Source: Bacteroidales bacterium
GTDB taxonomy: Bacteria > Bacteroidota > Bacteroidia > Bacteroidales > B18-G4
Length of the DNA: 12,323 nucleotides
Reading direction: 5' to 3'
Assembly (NCBI GenBank): GCA_023145125.1
Contig: JAGLEK010000128.1
Location: 1-12,323, forward strand
Part shown: one piece after another, positions 1 to 8,000 of the stretch
Layout: every line of letters begins with the position of its first letter
Numbering within the stretch: position 1 is the first letter of the stretch
Notes under the pieces: model-generated
Seen by the model: the letters and a program-made list of their open reading frames with translations, nothing else
Told to the model about the DNA's origin: nothing
The model's database searches: none
Position numbers and translations under genes: made by a program

Positions 1-598
1 GGGCGGCGGGATCAATATAATATTTCATACAATCAACCGGTGCATAATGGATAAGTCCGGCAGCCGGATAAACCTGCATAGAGGTGCCTATCACCATAAT
101 GATCTCAGCGCCTGTTGCAATTTCAGCAGCCAGTGTAATATTTGGCACAGGTTCTCCAAACCATACAATATGAGGACGTAGTTGTCCGCCTTTCGGGCAT
201 GTATCTCCCGCTTTAAGTTCCCAATCCTGTAGTTCGATGACATAATCAGGATCGGTAACACTCCTGGCCTTTTTCAATTCTCCATGCAGGTGAAGAACCT
301 GCTCTGATCCGGCTCTTTCGTGCAGGTCATCAACGTTTTGGGTGATAATGCGGACATCATGCTTATCCTGCAATTTGGCCAGCGCATAATGAGCCGCGTT
401 GGGTTCACATTCGAATAATTGTTTCCGCCGCTGGTTATAAAATTCAAGTACCAGTTCCATATCGGCAGCCCATGCTTCCGGTGTAGCGACTTCCTCCACC
501 CTGTAGTTATTCCAGAGTCCATCATTATCCCGAAATGTTTTAATCCCGCTTTCAGCGCTCATCCCTGCGCCGGTAAGCACTACTATTCGTTTTGACAT
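1..598 (-). CDS. Sirtuin-family NAD-dependent protein deacylase (CobB/SIRT5-like), partial
   Basis: Removes acyl groups from protein lysines using NAD+, releasing nicotinamide; expected in the cytoplasm. The 199 visible residues start at the ATG whose complement is 596-598. They show the NAD-binding motif GAGMSAESGIKTFR (10-23), TQNVDDLHERAG (86-97; Q87, N88, D90) and the catalytic histidine H105 in HLHGE. They also show LRPHIVWFGE (140-149) and GTSMQVYPAA (171-180). Y54 and R57 in FYNQRR form the Y-x-x-R pair that in class III sirtuins recognises acidic acyl groups such as succinyl, so desuccinylase activity is possible (inference). The usual four zinc cysteines are absent: only C134 remains where a CxxC pair is expected. 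The C-terminus, probably about 30 residues, lies beyond the left edge. The gene is 135 bp from mdh and separated from it by a strong terminator, so it probably has its own promoter. Family assignment is firm; substrate is not. Confidence 0.93.
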   Translation of the reverse strand, partial: MSKRIVVLTGAGMSAESGIKTFRDNDGLWNNYRVEEVATPEAWAADMELVLEFYNQRRKQLFECEPNAAHYALAKLQDKHDVRIITQNVDDLHERAGSEQVLHLHGELKKARSVTDPDYVIELQDWELKAGDTCPKGGQLRPHIVWFGEPVPNITLAAEIATGAEIIMVIGTSMQVYPAAGLIHYAPVDCMKYYIDPAA

Positions 599-648
599 TG
601 ATCTGAGTTTAATAATCCTGTTTACCCGGAATGCCTGTTTTTACATGG

Positions 649-656
649 TAAATATA
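649..656 (-). promoter_or_regulatory. Possible -7 element for the sirtuin gene (weak)
   Basis: On the minus strand this reads TATATTTA, one mismatch from the Bacteroidota -7 consensus TAnnTTTG, about 50 bp upstream of the sirtuin ATG. The only TTTG upstream (complement of 671-674) leaves a spacer of about 14 bp, shorter than usual. Some promoter is needed here because a strong terminator closes mdh just upstream, but this particular site is a weak match. Confidence 0.3.
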
Positions 657-671
657 CGAAATTAGGCAGGC

Positions 672-705
672 AAAAAAAGGGCGGGCCGGAAAAACCGGCC
701 CGCCC
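672..705 (-). terminator. Rho-independent terminator of mdh
   Basis: A perfect 11-bp GC-rich stem (679-689 with 695-705) closes on a 5-base loop and, on the minus strand, is followed immediately by seven T (672-678). It begins 28 bp after the mdh stop codon. On the plus strand the stem is preceded, not followed, by the A/T run, so it works only for minus-strand transcription. It should largely isolate the sirtuin gene from mdh transcription. Confidence 0.93.
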
Positions 706-733
706 TCAGGCATCATTTTACCAAAATATATTA

Positions 734-1672
734 TTAGAAGAGTTTCATTTTATCAAGCACGCCTATTACTTCTTTGATGGATTTCGCTGATTCCTTCACC
801 ATCTCTTTTTCCCTTGTGTTAAGCTTCAGTTCGATTACTTCCTCAACACCTTCTTTTCCGAGTATTACAGGAACTCCCATGTAAATATCTTTCAATCCGT
901 ACTCACCATTCAAATATGCACAAACAGGATAGATCCTTTTCTGGTCATCAACGATCGCCTCAACCATCTGTGCTGCTGCTGCTCCGGGTGCATACCATGC
1001 TGAAGTACCCATAAGATTTACAAGTTCGCCCCCACCTTTTTTTGTACGTTCATCAATGGCATCCAGTTCCTCGTCGTTAAGCAACTCAGTGATCGGGATA
1101 CCGGCAACTGATGTATATCTCCTGAGGGGAACCATGCTATCGCCATGGCCACCCATGAGCATTGCATGTATGTCTTTAGGCGAAACATCCAAGGCATTTG
1201 CCAGAAATGCGCGATACCGGCCTGTATCGAGAATACCTGCCATACCAAAGACTTTTTTAGAAATCTTGTTGGCTGCCTTATATGCAGCATAGGTCATCAC
1301 ATCAAGAGGGTTTGACACAATGATAATGATCGCATCGGGAGAATACCGTATGGATTTCTCAGTAACCTCTTTAACAATACTTGCATTGGTCTTAATAAGG
1401 TCATCACGTGACATACCCGGCTTTCGTGGTATACCCGATGTGATCACGATCACTCCGGAACCCTTGGTTTTCAAATAATCATTGGTAACCCCGGTTACGC
1501 GTGTGCTGAAATTATTGATTGATGAAGTTTGCCAGATATCCAATGCCTTTCCCTCTGCAACACCTTCCTTGATATCAACCAGGACAACTTCCCTGGCAAG
1601 ATCTTTATGTGCGATCACATTGGCACATGTAGCACCAACATTTCCTGCTCCTATAACAGTTATTTTTTTCAT
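734..1672 (-). CDS. mdh: Malate dehydrogenase, LDH-like type
   Basis: Interconverts malate and oxaloacetate with NAD(H) in the cytoplasm; TCA cycle. The protein is 312 residues, normal for LDH-like bacterial MDH. It has the Rossmann motif GAGNVG (8-13) and an acidic D33 in VLVDI, which favours NAD over NADP. The mobile loop GIPRKPGMSR carries R83 and R89, the arginines that select a dicarboxylate (malate) rather than lactate. Other key residues are N121 in SNPLD, D149 and R152 in LDTGR, and the catalytic H176 in GGHGD. The start is the ATG at complement 1670-1672, which begins MKKITVIGAGNVG as in homologues. An in-frame ATG 33 bp upstream would add a Lys-rich tail (MTKKKKLKGFI) unlike the family and lies inside a palindrome. 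It follows maeB on the same strand after 213 bp but appears to have its own promoter and terminator. Confidence 0.97.
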   Translation of the reverse strand: MKKITVIGAGNVGATCANVIAHKDLAREVVLVDIKEGVAEGKALDIWQTSSINNFSTRVTGVTNDYLKTKGSGVIVITSGIPRKPGMSRDDLIKTNASIVKEVTEKSIRYSPDAIIIIVSNPLDVMTYAAYKAANKISKKVFGMAGILDTGRYRAFLANALDVSPKDIHAMLMGGHGDSMVPLRRYTSVAGIPITELLNDEELDAIDERTKKGGGELVNLMGTSAWYAPGAAAAQMVEAIVDDQKRIYPVCAYLNGEYGLKDIYMGVPVILGKEGVEEVIELKLNTREKEMVKESAKSIKEVIGVLDKMKLF

Positions 1673-1699
1673 AATAAAACCCTTTAATTTTTTTTTCTT

Positions 1700-1712
1700 C
1701 GTCATTATGACG
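1700..1712. repeat. Palindrome in the mdh leader (CGTCATTATGACG)
   Basis: A perfect 6-1-6 inverted repeat 27 bp upstream of the chosen mdh start. It contains the unused in-frame upstream ATG. It lies downstream of the predicted mdh transcription start, so it could act as an operator or as an RNA hairpin. No regulator is identifiable from this window. Confidence 0.5.
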
Positions 1713-1724
1713 ATATAAGTTATT

Positions 1725-1735
1725 CGTAATTTACG
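1725..1735. repeat. Second palindrome in the mdh leader (CGTAATTTACG)
   Basis: A perfect 5-1-5 inverted repeat lying 12 bp from the first palindrome. Both begin with CGT and end with ACG around an A/T-rich core, so they could be two half-related binding sites for one regulator, though short palindromes also arise by chance. Confidence 0.4.
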
Positions 1736-1747
1736 CTAATAAAGTTA

Positions 1748-1755
1748 CAAAAGTA
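1748..1755 (-). promoter_or_regulatory. -7 promoter element of mdh (TACTTTTG)
   Basis: The minus strand reads TACTTTTG, an exact match to the Bacteroidota -7 consensus TAnnTTTG. A TTTC (complement of 1777-1780) lies 21 bp upstream and is a 3-of-4 match to the -33 TTTG. Transcription would start about 70 bp before the mdh ATG. The -33 region falls inside the hairpin at 1771-1793. Confidence 0.6.
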
Positions 1756-1770
1756 GGGAAAATCATGATA

Positions 1771-1793
1771 GCGAGAGAAAGCCCGCCTCTCGC
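1771..1793. repeat. Inverted repeat overlapping the mdh -33 region
   Basis: A perfect 7-bp stem (GCGAGAG with CTCTCGC) around a 9-base loop. It may be a second, weak terminator for maeB, since on the minus strand TATCATGATTTT follows it. It may instead be an operator, because it covers the place where the -33 element of the mdh promoter should lie. The sequence does not decide between them. Confidence 0.5.
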
Positions 1794-1821
1794 CCGGGAA
1801 ATATGGCAGGATAAAAATATT

Positions 1822-1870
1822 AAAAAGTATCGTCCGGCTTTAAAACAATTTCTTTGAGGTTCAAGCCGGA
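1822..1870 (-). terminator. Probable terminator of maeB
   Basis: An 8-bp perfect stem (AAGCCGGA 1863-1870 with TCCGGCTT 1833-1840) lies 15 bp after the maeB stop codon. On the minus strand the stem is followed by CGATAC and then TTTTTAATATTTTT. The 22-base loop and the 6-base gap before the T tract are unusual for a strong intrinsic terminator, so termination may be partial and allow some read-through into mdh. Confidence 0.6.
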
Positions 1871-1885
1871 ATGGTGTTCATCGGA

Positions 1886-4180
1886 TCAGGTGCAATCTTC
1901 ACCCTTATTCCTGCGATGGACACATTGTCCGTCCAGGGCGGCAATCATCACCATATTCACAATTTCAGTGACTGTGCTCCCAATAGGCAGTACGTGGACC
2001 GATTTGTTCAAGCCATTCAGTATAGGTCCGATCACCTCTACATCCGCCAGTTCCTGCAGTAATTTATATGCAATATTACCGGCAGTAAGATAAGGGAAGA
2101 TGAGCGTATTAGCAGCTCCGCCGAAAAGTTTAGAGAAGGGGAAGTTCTTTTCAAGGATCTCCTGGTTAACGGCAACATTGGCCTGCATTTCACCATCAAC
2201 GATCATTTCCGGAAAATTCTCATGCAAATAGGCAATGGCTTCACGCTGCTTATTCGGGATGTTCCCACGGTTTGATCCAAAATTAGAATATGATACAAAT
2301 GCAATTCTGGGTTGTATCCTGAACTGTTCAACAGCATATTTTGTCTGCAAAGTGATCTCCACCAGGTCCTCAGCGGAGGGATTTTTATTAACTGTACAGT
2401 CGGCAAAAAAGTACGGGCCCCGCTTGGTGTTTATGATATACATACCTGACACAAGTGATTTGCCTTCCTTCTTGCCGATCACATCAAGGGCAGGCTTGAT
2501 GGTGGATGGGTAATTTCTTGTCAACCCGGAGATCATAGCATCGGCATAGCCGGTTTCAACAAGCATCGGCGCAAAATAGTTCCTGTGTATGAGAAGGTCA
2601 TGAGCAGTTTTCAAAGTGACACCCTTCCTTTGCCTTTTCCTGAACAACAACTCAGCAAATTCCTTTCTTTTGTTTTCAAGTGCATCTGCCCTGGGGTCGA
2701 GGATCTCAACACCATCCAGTTCGAGGCTATGCTCCTTAATAATGCTATTTATATTGTCGACATTCCCCAGCAGTATTGGAATAGCTGTCTTTTCATTAAG
2801 TACGATCTCTGCAGCCTTAAGCATGTTGTAGTCTTCGGCCTCACCGAATACCACCCGCTGCAACTCGCGCTTGGCTCGTCCTTTTATCTGTCGCATTAAT
2901 GGATTGCTGATCCCCAGCCTCTTATTTAGTTCTTCACGATATGCATCCCAATCCTCGATTGGCTCACGTGCTACTCCTGAATCCATGGCTGCCCTGGCAA
3001 CAGCAGGAGCTATATGAGTGATAAGGCGTGGGTCGGTAGGCTTGGGGATGATGTATTCATTCCCGAATTTCAGGTTCTTTTCGTGATAGGCGATATTCAC
3101 TTCTTCCGGAACCGGTTCTTTTGCCAATTCAGCAAGCGCCTTTGAGGCAGCAAGCTTCATCTCATCATTGATGGTTGATGCTCTCACATCCAGGGCTCCG
3201 CGAAAAATAAACGGGAAACCAAGAACATTGTTGATCTGGTTCGGAAAGTCGGAGCGGCCGGTGGCCATAATGAGATCATCCCTTGTTCCAATGGCTTCCT
3301 CATAGCCTATCTCAGGAACAGGATTGGCGAGGGCAAAAACCACAGGATTCTTTGCCATGCTTATAAGTAACTCCTTTTTCAACACTCCTCCTACAGAAAG
3401 TCCAAGGAACATATCTGCCCCCTTAATGGCCTCATCCAGGGTTTTAACATCTCTTTCCGTAACGAATTCTTTCTTGATCGCATTCAGGTCTTTCCTATCC
3501 TTGTGTAAGACTCCCCTGCTGTCGAGCATGACGATATTTTCTTTCTTCACACCCAGGGCCATGTAGAGCTTCATACATGAAATAGCTGACGCTCCTGCTC
3601 CGTTTACAACGATCTTTAGCTCTTCAATTTTTTTGCCCGTCATCTCCAGGGAATTCAGCAGTCCTGCAGCAGTGATGATAGCCGTTCCATGCTGATCATC
3701 GTGCATCACTGGAATATCGAGTGCCTCTTTGATCCGGTCTTCAATTTCAAAACACTCAGGGGCCTTGATATCCTCCAGATTGATCCCGCCAAAAGTAGGC
3801 GCGATGGCCACAACTGTGTCTACGAACTTATCGATGTCTTTTTCACCTATTTCGATATCGAATACGTCTATATCAGCAAAGATCTTGAATAACAAGCCCT
3901 TACCTTCCATTACCGGTTTGCTGGCATCAGCACCGATGTCGCCAAGGCCGAGAACAGCAGTGCCGTTAGATATCACAGCAACAAGATTTCCTTTGGCAGT
4001 GTACTTATAAACATCATCCGGATTTTTTTCAATCTCCAGGCAGGGATCGGCAACCCCGGGAGAGTATGCCAGTGAGAGGTCGCGCTGTGTCGAATACGGT
4101 TTTGTGGGGATTACTTCAATTTTTCCCGGCCGGCCTTTGGAATGATAAATTAAGGCGTCTTTGCGAAATAGGTTATCCAT
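1886..4180 (-). CDS. maeB: Malic enzyme with C-terminal phosphotransacetylase-like domain (MaeB type)
   Basis: Oxidatively decarboxylates malate to pyruvate, making NAD(P)H for biosynthesis or for gluconeogenic carbon flow; cytoplasmic. The protein has 764 residues, the usual size for the fused bacterial type. The malic enzyme part (about 1-430) has the catalytic Y39 in LAYSPGVA and K94 in EGKGLLFK. It also has HDDQHGTA (160-167; metal ligand D161/D162), a Rossmann motif VNGAGASA (192-199), ANPVPE (285-290) and SDFPNQINN (310-318). The PTA-like part (about 430-764) has SYSNFGSNRG (630-639) and LPIGSTVTEIVNM (731-743). In studied relatives this domain has no transacetylase activity but oligomerises the enzyme and senses acetyl-CoA; I assume the same here. 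NADP preference is usual for the family but not read from sequence. The tail after IAALD (CVHRRNKGEDCT) looks lineage-specific. The start MDNLFRKDALIYHSKGRPG matches family starts. Confidence 0.96.
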   Translation of the reverse strand: MDNLFRKDALIYHSKGRPGKIEVIPTKPYSTQRDLSLAYSPGVADPCLEIEKNPDDVYKYTAKGNLVAVISNGTAVLGLGDIGADASKPVMEGKGLLFKIFADIDVFDIEIGEKDIDKFVDTVVAIAPTFGGINLEDIKAPECFEIEDRIKEALDIPVMHDDQHGTAIITAAGLLNSLEMTGKKIEELKIVVNGAGASAISCMKLYMALGVKKENIVMLDSRGVLHKDRKDLNAIKKEFVTERDVKTLDEAIKGADMFLGLSVGGVLKKELLISMAKNPVVFALANPVPEIGYEEAIGTRDDLIMATGRSDFPNQINNVLGFPFIFRGALDVRASTINDEMKLAASKALAELAKEPVPEEVNIAYHEKNLKFGNEYIIPKPTDPRLITHIAPAVARAAMDSGVAREPIEDWDAYREELNKRLGISNPLMRQIKGRAKRELQRVVFGEAEDYNMLKAAEIVLNEKTAIPILLGNVDNINSIIKEHSLELDGVEILDPRADALENKRKEFAELLFRKRQRKGVTLKTAHDLLIHRNYFAPMLVETGYADAMISGLTRNYPSTIKPALDVIGKKEGKSLVSGMYIINTKRGPYFFADCTVNKNPSAEDLVEITLQTKYAVEQFRIQPRIAFVSYSNFGSNRGNIPNKQREAIAYLHENFPEMIVDGEMQANVAVNQEILEKNFPFSKLFGGAANTLIFPYLTAGNIAYKLLQELADVEVIGPILNGLNKSVHVLPIGSTVTEIVNMVMIAALDGQCVHRRNKGEDCT

Positions 4181-4218
4181 GTTTTATAGTGTGTTGTTAA
4201 TAAAATAACAGAAAACCG

Positions 4219-4226
4219 CAAAGCTA
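4219..4226 (-). promoter_or_regulatory. -7 promoter element of maeB (TAGCTTTG)
   Basis: The minus strand reads TAGCTTTG, an exact TAnnTTTG match, 38 bp upstream of the maeB ATG. The expected -33 region is A-rich with no clear TTTG, so the promoter may be weak or activator-dependent. It faces away from the ruvA promoter. Confidence 0.55.
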
Positions 4227-4325
4227 ATGATATCTTAGATTTTTTGTGTTATAAAAGGCATAATTTTTATTACTTCTAAATTTGAAAGTATCTAAGTGAC
4301 AACTTTAACAGGTTATTATATTTAT

Positions 4326-4333
4326 TAGATTTG
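4326..4333 (+). promoter_or_regulatory. -7 promoter element of ruvA (TAGATTTG)
   Basis: TAGATTTG is an exact match to TAnnTTTG, with TTTA (4304-4307, 3 of 4 to the -33 TTTG) 18 bp upstream. It predicts a leader of about 25-30 bases before the ruvA ATG. No purine-rich Shine-Dalgarno sequence is visible, which is normal in this phylum. Confidence 0.6.
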
Positions 4334-4365
4334 CAGCATTAAGTATAAACCATTAATCCGCTTAT

Positions 4366-4968
4366 ATGTATGCTTATATAGAAGGGAAGGTGTCAGAAGC
4401 GAATCCGGCATTTGCAGTGATCGACGTTAATGGTGTTGGATATTTCATCAACATTTCGGTGTTCACATATTCACATTTGCATTTAAATGAAAACTGCAAG
4501 CTCTACACTCATTTGGTTGTGAGGGAGGATGCATTTATGTTGTTCGGTTTCTCATCAGATCAGGAAAGGCAGCTTTTCCGCTATCTGATCTCTGTTTCCG
4601 GGGTAGGTGCCAATACGGCAAGATTGATCCTGTCAGCATATTCACCGGATGAGATCAGTACCGCTATTTCCCTCGAAAATGTTAAGCTTTTAGAGTCGAT
4701 CAAGGGAATCGGTGCTAAATCAGCACAGAGGATTGTAATCGACCTGAAAGATAAACTTGAAAAAGGCAGCTATATATTAGAAGAAAAATATACTATGTCG
4801 CACAATACGCTCTTTAATGATGCGTTAACAGGATTGACCTCATTAGGGTTCAACAGGAAGCAAGCTGAAAAGGCGCTCGACAAAGCATTTACCGGTATTA
4901 AAGATAACAACCCAGAATCTGACTTTACTGTTGAAGAGCTTATCAGGGAAGCCCTGAAGCTCCTTTAG
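4366..4968 (+). CDS. ruvA: Holliday junction branch migration protein RuvA
   Basis: Binds four-way DNA junctions as a tetramer and loads the RuvB helicase for branch migration in recombinational repair; works with RuvB and RuvC, neither of which is in this window. The protein has 200 residues, the usual length. Domain I (1 to about 63) is the OB fold starting MYAYIEGKV, with the conserved VVREDAFMLFGF (51-62). Domain II carries two helix-hairpin-helix motifs: LISVSGVGANTARLIL (74-89) and SIKGIGAKSAQRIVIDLKDKL (starting at 111), which contact the junction backbone. A linker at about 133-148 leads to domain III (149-200), the small helical domain that binds RuvB, with LTSLGFNRKQAEKAL. The gene opens the plus-strand side with its own promoter, divergent from maeB. 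sprA follows after 78 bp, so some co-transcription is possible. Confidence 0.97.
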   Translation: MYAYIEGKVSEANPAFAVIDVNGVGYFINISVFTYSHLHLNENCKLYTHLVVREDAFMLFGFSSDQERQLFRYLISVSGVGANTARLILSAYSPDEISTAISLENVKLLESIKGIGAKSAQRIVIDLKDKLEKGSYILEEKYTMSHNTLFNDALTGLTSLGFNRKQAEKALDKAFTGIKDNNPESDFTVEELIREALKLL

Positions 4969-4973
4969 CTGCT

Positions 4974-4997
4974 ATTTCCTTCAAACCTTGAGGAAAT
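4974..4997 (+). terminator. Bulged hairpin just after ruvA, possible weak terminator
   Basis: ATTTCC-T-TCAA (4974-4984) pairs with TTGA-GGAAAT (4988-4997) around an ACC loop, giving a 10-bp stem with one bulged T. It starts 5 bp after the ruvA stop codon and is followed by TTGATTTG. The stem is A/T-rich and there is no clean T run, so it is at best a partial terminator or an RNA-stabilising end. Confidence 0.4.
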
Positions 4998-5011
4998 TTG
5001 ATTTGCACAAC

Positions 5012-5028
5012 ACCGTCCTGAGGACGGT
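5012..5028 (+). promoter_or_regulatory. Perfect hairpin in front of sprA (ACCGTCC-TGA-GGACGGT)
   Basis: A 7-bp perfect stem with a 3-base loop ends 18 bp before the TTG start of sprA and 10 bp before the overlapping ATG mini-ORF. It is followed by AAAAACTAAC, not by T, so it is not an intrinsic terminator. In mRNA it would sit just upstream of the ribosome-binding region and could affect initiation; as DNA it could be a protein site. Confidence 0.5.
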
Positions 5029-5038
5029 AAAAACTAAC

Positions 5039-5050
5039 ATGGATAATTGA
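5039..5050 (+). other. Three-codon ATG mini-ORF (M-D-N-stop) overlapping the sprA start
   Basis: ATG GAT AAT TGA lies in another frame from sprA, and its TGA (5048-5050) overlaps the sprA TTG start (5047-5049). It is the only ATG near the sprA start. It could bring ribosomes to the TTG by coupled re-initiation, or be chance. An alternative is that a one-base sequence error hides a true ATG start. Confidence 0.35.
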
Positions 5051-8000
5051 TACGGATAATTAAATATCTGTTCGCTTTTTTTGTTTTTGTTTCTTTTCTC
5101 TCCATCGTGTGGGAAACTTCAGCTGTTGGAAATGGCGAGGAAACTATCCCTGTTCCCTGGTTACCCCCTGACACAATCGAGCCGGATACTACCGCCCCCA
5201 TAAGCTTAATTTATCCATTTCACGACAATAGTGATCTGTTATACGTACCTGCCGACACCCATGGCTTATACATGGGAAACCCTTCCAACCTGCACACTGA
5301 AATTGAGTATGACCCAGAGACCAACCAATATCAGTTTCAAAATAAGATCGGAGACTTGAATTACAGGAACCCTTCCTACATGACTTTTGATGAATATCAG
5401 GATTTTGAATTAAAAAACTCCGTACGCAGTTACTGGAAACAACGATCGCAATCTTCTACGGGAGTTGATCGTGGCGACGGTATCATTCCAAAGATCTATG
5501 TCGGCGGTAAGTTTTTCGAAACAATCTTTGGCAATAACACTATCGATATCCGCCCCCAGGGGTCAGCAGAATTGATCTTCGGGATCATGAACAATAAAAC
5601 CGATAACCCTACTCTGAATGTAAGACAGCGCAGGACCACAAACTTCGACTTCGATATGAAGATACAGATGAACGTGGTAGCCAAGATCGGGGACAAGATA
5701 GAATTCCGTACAAATTACAACACTGAAGCAACTTTTGATTTTGAGAATAAGCTGCAGTTGAAATACGAAGGGAAAGAGGATGAGATCCTCAAACTCATTG
5801 AAGCGGGTAACGTATCGCTGCCTCTTAATACATCCCTGATCACCGGCAATCAAAGTTTATTCGGGATCAAAACCAAATTGCAGTTTGGAAGAACAATGGT
5901 CACGGCTGTGTATTCTGAACAACAAAGTGAAACCTCACAGGTTACGGTACAGGGTGGGGCACAATCCAATGATTTCTATCTCACTGCCGTAGATTACGAT
6001 GAAAATAAACATTTCTTTCTCTCACAATATTTCAGAGATAGATATGAGCTGGCCCTCTCAGAGCTTCCACTGGTAATATCCGACATTAACATTACCAAGG
6101 TTGAAGTTTGGGTGACCAATATCGGTGCAGCTGTCACACAAAACAGGAACATTGTTGCCTTTCAGGACCTTGGCGAAAATAAGGTGATCTATAATTCCAA
6201 CGTTGATCCCATCCCGGGAAGGTCATTACCATCGAACAATTCAAACACCCTGTTACTGGAGCTTGATACGGCAAAGATCCGTGATATCAATACTGTTTCA
6301 AATTACTTAAAGAGCCTTGGCTTTGACCCGGGTGTTGATTTTGAAAAAGTTGAAGTAGCCCGTCAGCTGGATGCATCAGAATATACAGTCAACGGCAAAC
6401 TGGGATTTATTTCTCTCAATACAACACTGAATTCTGATCAGACCCTCGCCGTTGCGTTCCAGTACTCTGTGATCGGACAGGACAGCTCTCTGTTACAGGT
6501 TGGTGAATTCTCAGATCAGGGAATAGTTGCTCCCGCCTGCCTCTCTGTGAAACTCCTTAAAAGCACCTCCCTGAATACACGCATACCCATGTGGGACCTG
6601 ATGATGAAAAACATCTATTCCATCGGTGCCTACCAGGTGAGCAGGGATAAGTTCATTATGAATATTCTTTATTCCGGGAACGATAATGGGGTGCCAACCG
6701 GTTATTTTGTTGAAGGGCCTGAGAACATTAAGGGAGTACCGCTGCTGAAAATTTTTAATCTTGACAACCTGAACCAGCAATTAAATCCACCGGATGACGG
6801 CCTTTTCGACTTCATCGATGGCGCTGCCACCAGCGGGGGTACAATGCAATCTTCCAATGGTAAGATATTCTTCACCGTACTTGAACCATTTGGCAGTTAT
6901 CTCCGGGGCGAGATCATTGATAATGGAGGGGACTCTGCCCTGGCGAACCGCTATTGTTATGACTCATTATATACCCTGACTAAAACGGGCGCAGAGCAAT
7001 TCCCCGATAAGAATAAATACATACTGGAAGGTTTCTACCAATCATCTTCGGGTTCTGAGATCAGCCTGAATGCCTTTAATGTCCCCCGGGGATCAGTTAA
7101 AGTGACTGCCGGTGGCCGTACACTTACAGAAAATGTTGATTATACCGTTGACTATACTCTGGGCCGTGTACGTATCATCAACGAGGGCATCCTGAATTCA
7201 GGAACCCCCATCAATGTATCCATGGAGAATAATACTTTGTTCAACATCCAGACAAAGCGATTAATGGGTGCACGGGTTGAACATGTATTCAATCCCAATT
7301 TCCTGATGGGCGGTACCATCCTAAACCTGCGTGAAAGGCCTCTTACACAAAAAGTTAGTTATGGCAATGATCCGATAAACAATACTATTTGGGGCCTCGA
7401 TCTGAATTATCAGACGGAGTCGAGGTTTCTGACCAAAATGGTTGACGCGATACCATTCATCGAAACTAAAGCTCCCTCTATGGTCAGTGTTAATGCCGAA
7501 TTTGCTCAATTTCTCCCGGGGCATTCACGTGCCATTGGAAAAACAGGTACTTCCTATATTGACGACTTTGAGGGCGCTAAGTCAACCATTGACCTGAAGA
7601 ACTATGGCACCTGGTTCCTGGCCAGTACACCGCAGGGACAGGAGGATCTCTTCCCTGAGACTAATATCGTAGGTGCATTTAATTTTAAAACACAGATCGA
7701 TTATGGTAAAAACAGGGCCAAGTTTGCCTGGTATATCATCGATCCCCTGTTTTATGACAGGAATAGTTCCCTTGTGCCCCCCAATGTTTCCAAGGATGAA
7801 CTTTCCAAGAACTCTGTCAGGCAGGTTTTGGAAACAGAGGTATTCCCGAATAAGGATATCCCCAGTGGTGTACCAACGAATATTGCGGTTTTCAACATGG
7901 CTTATTATCCTACCGAACGTGGCCCCTATAACTATGATGATGCGCCCGGGCCTTATACCCAAGGTGTAGATGCCAACGGCAACCTGAATAACCCTGAAAC

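Noticed and set aside
274..525. 83-codon minus-strand open frame inside the sirtuin gene
   Set aside because: It overlaps the clearly conserved sirtuin frame and its translation has no recognisable features.
1673..1705. Upstream in-frame ATG for mdh giving an 11-residue Lys-rich extension
   Set aside because: Homologues start at MKKITVIGAGNVG; the extension is A-run encoded, unlike the family, and its ATG sits inside a palindrome.
4234..4296. 7-bp inverted repeat CTTAGAT / ATCTAAG, 49 bp apart, in the divergent promoter region
   Set aside because: Short, widely spaced and A/T-rich; expected by chance in this composition.
5041..5061. Direct repeat GGATAATT at 5041-5048 and 5054-5061, considered as a 13-bp slippage duplication that displaced an ATG start
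   Set aside because: Only 9 of 13 positions match between the units, and removing one unit would still leave a stop right after the ATG, so it does not explain the TTG start.
5071..5100. T-rich tract after the hairpin at 5012-5028, considered as a terminator tail
   Set aside because: It is over 40 bp from the stem and encodes the hydrophobic core of the SprA signal peptide (Phe/Val codons).
7582..7962. 126-codon antisense open frame inside sprA
   Set aside because: It is opposite the most conserved part of SprA (near IDDFEGA), has no start context or recognisable domain, and is expected as a shadow of the coding strand.
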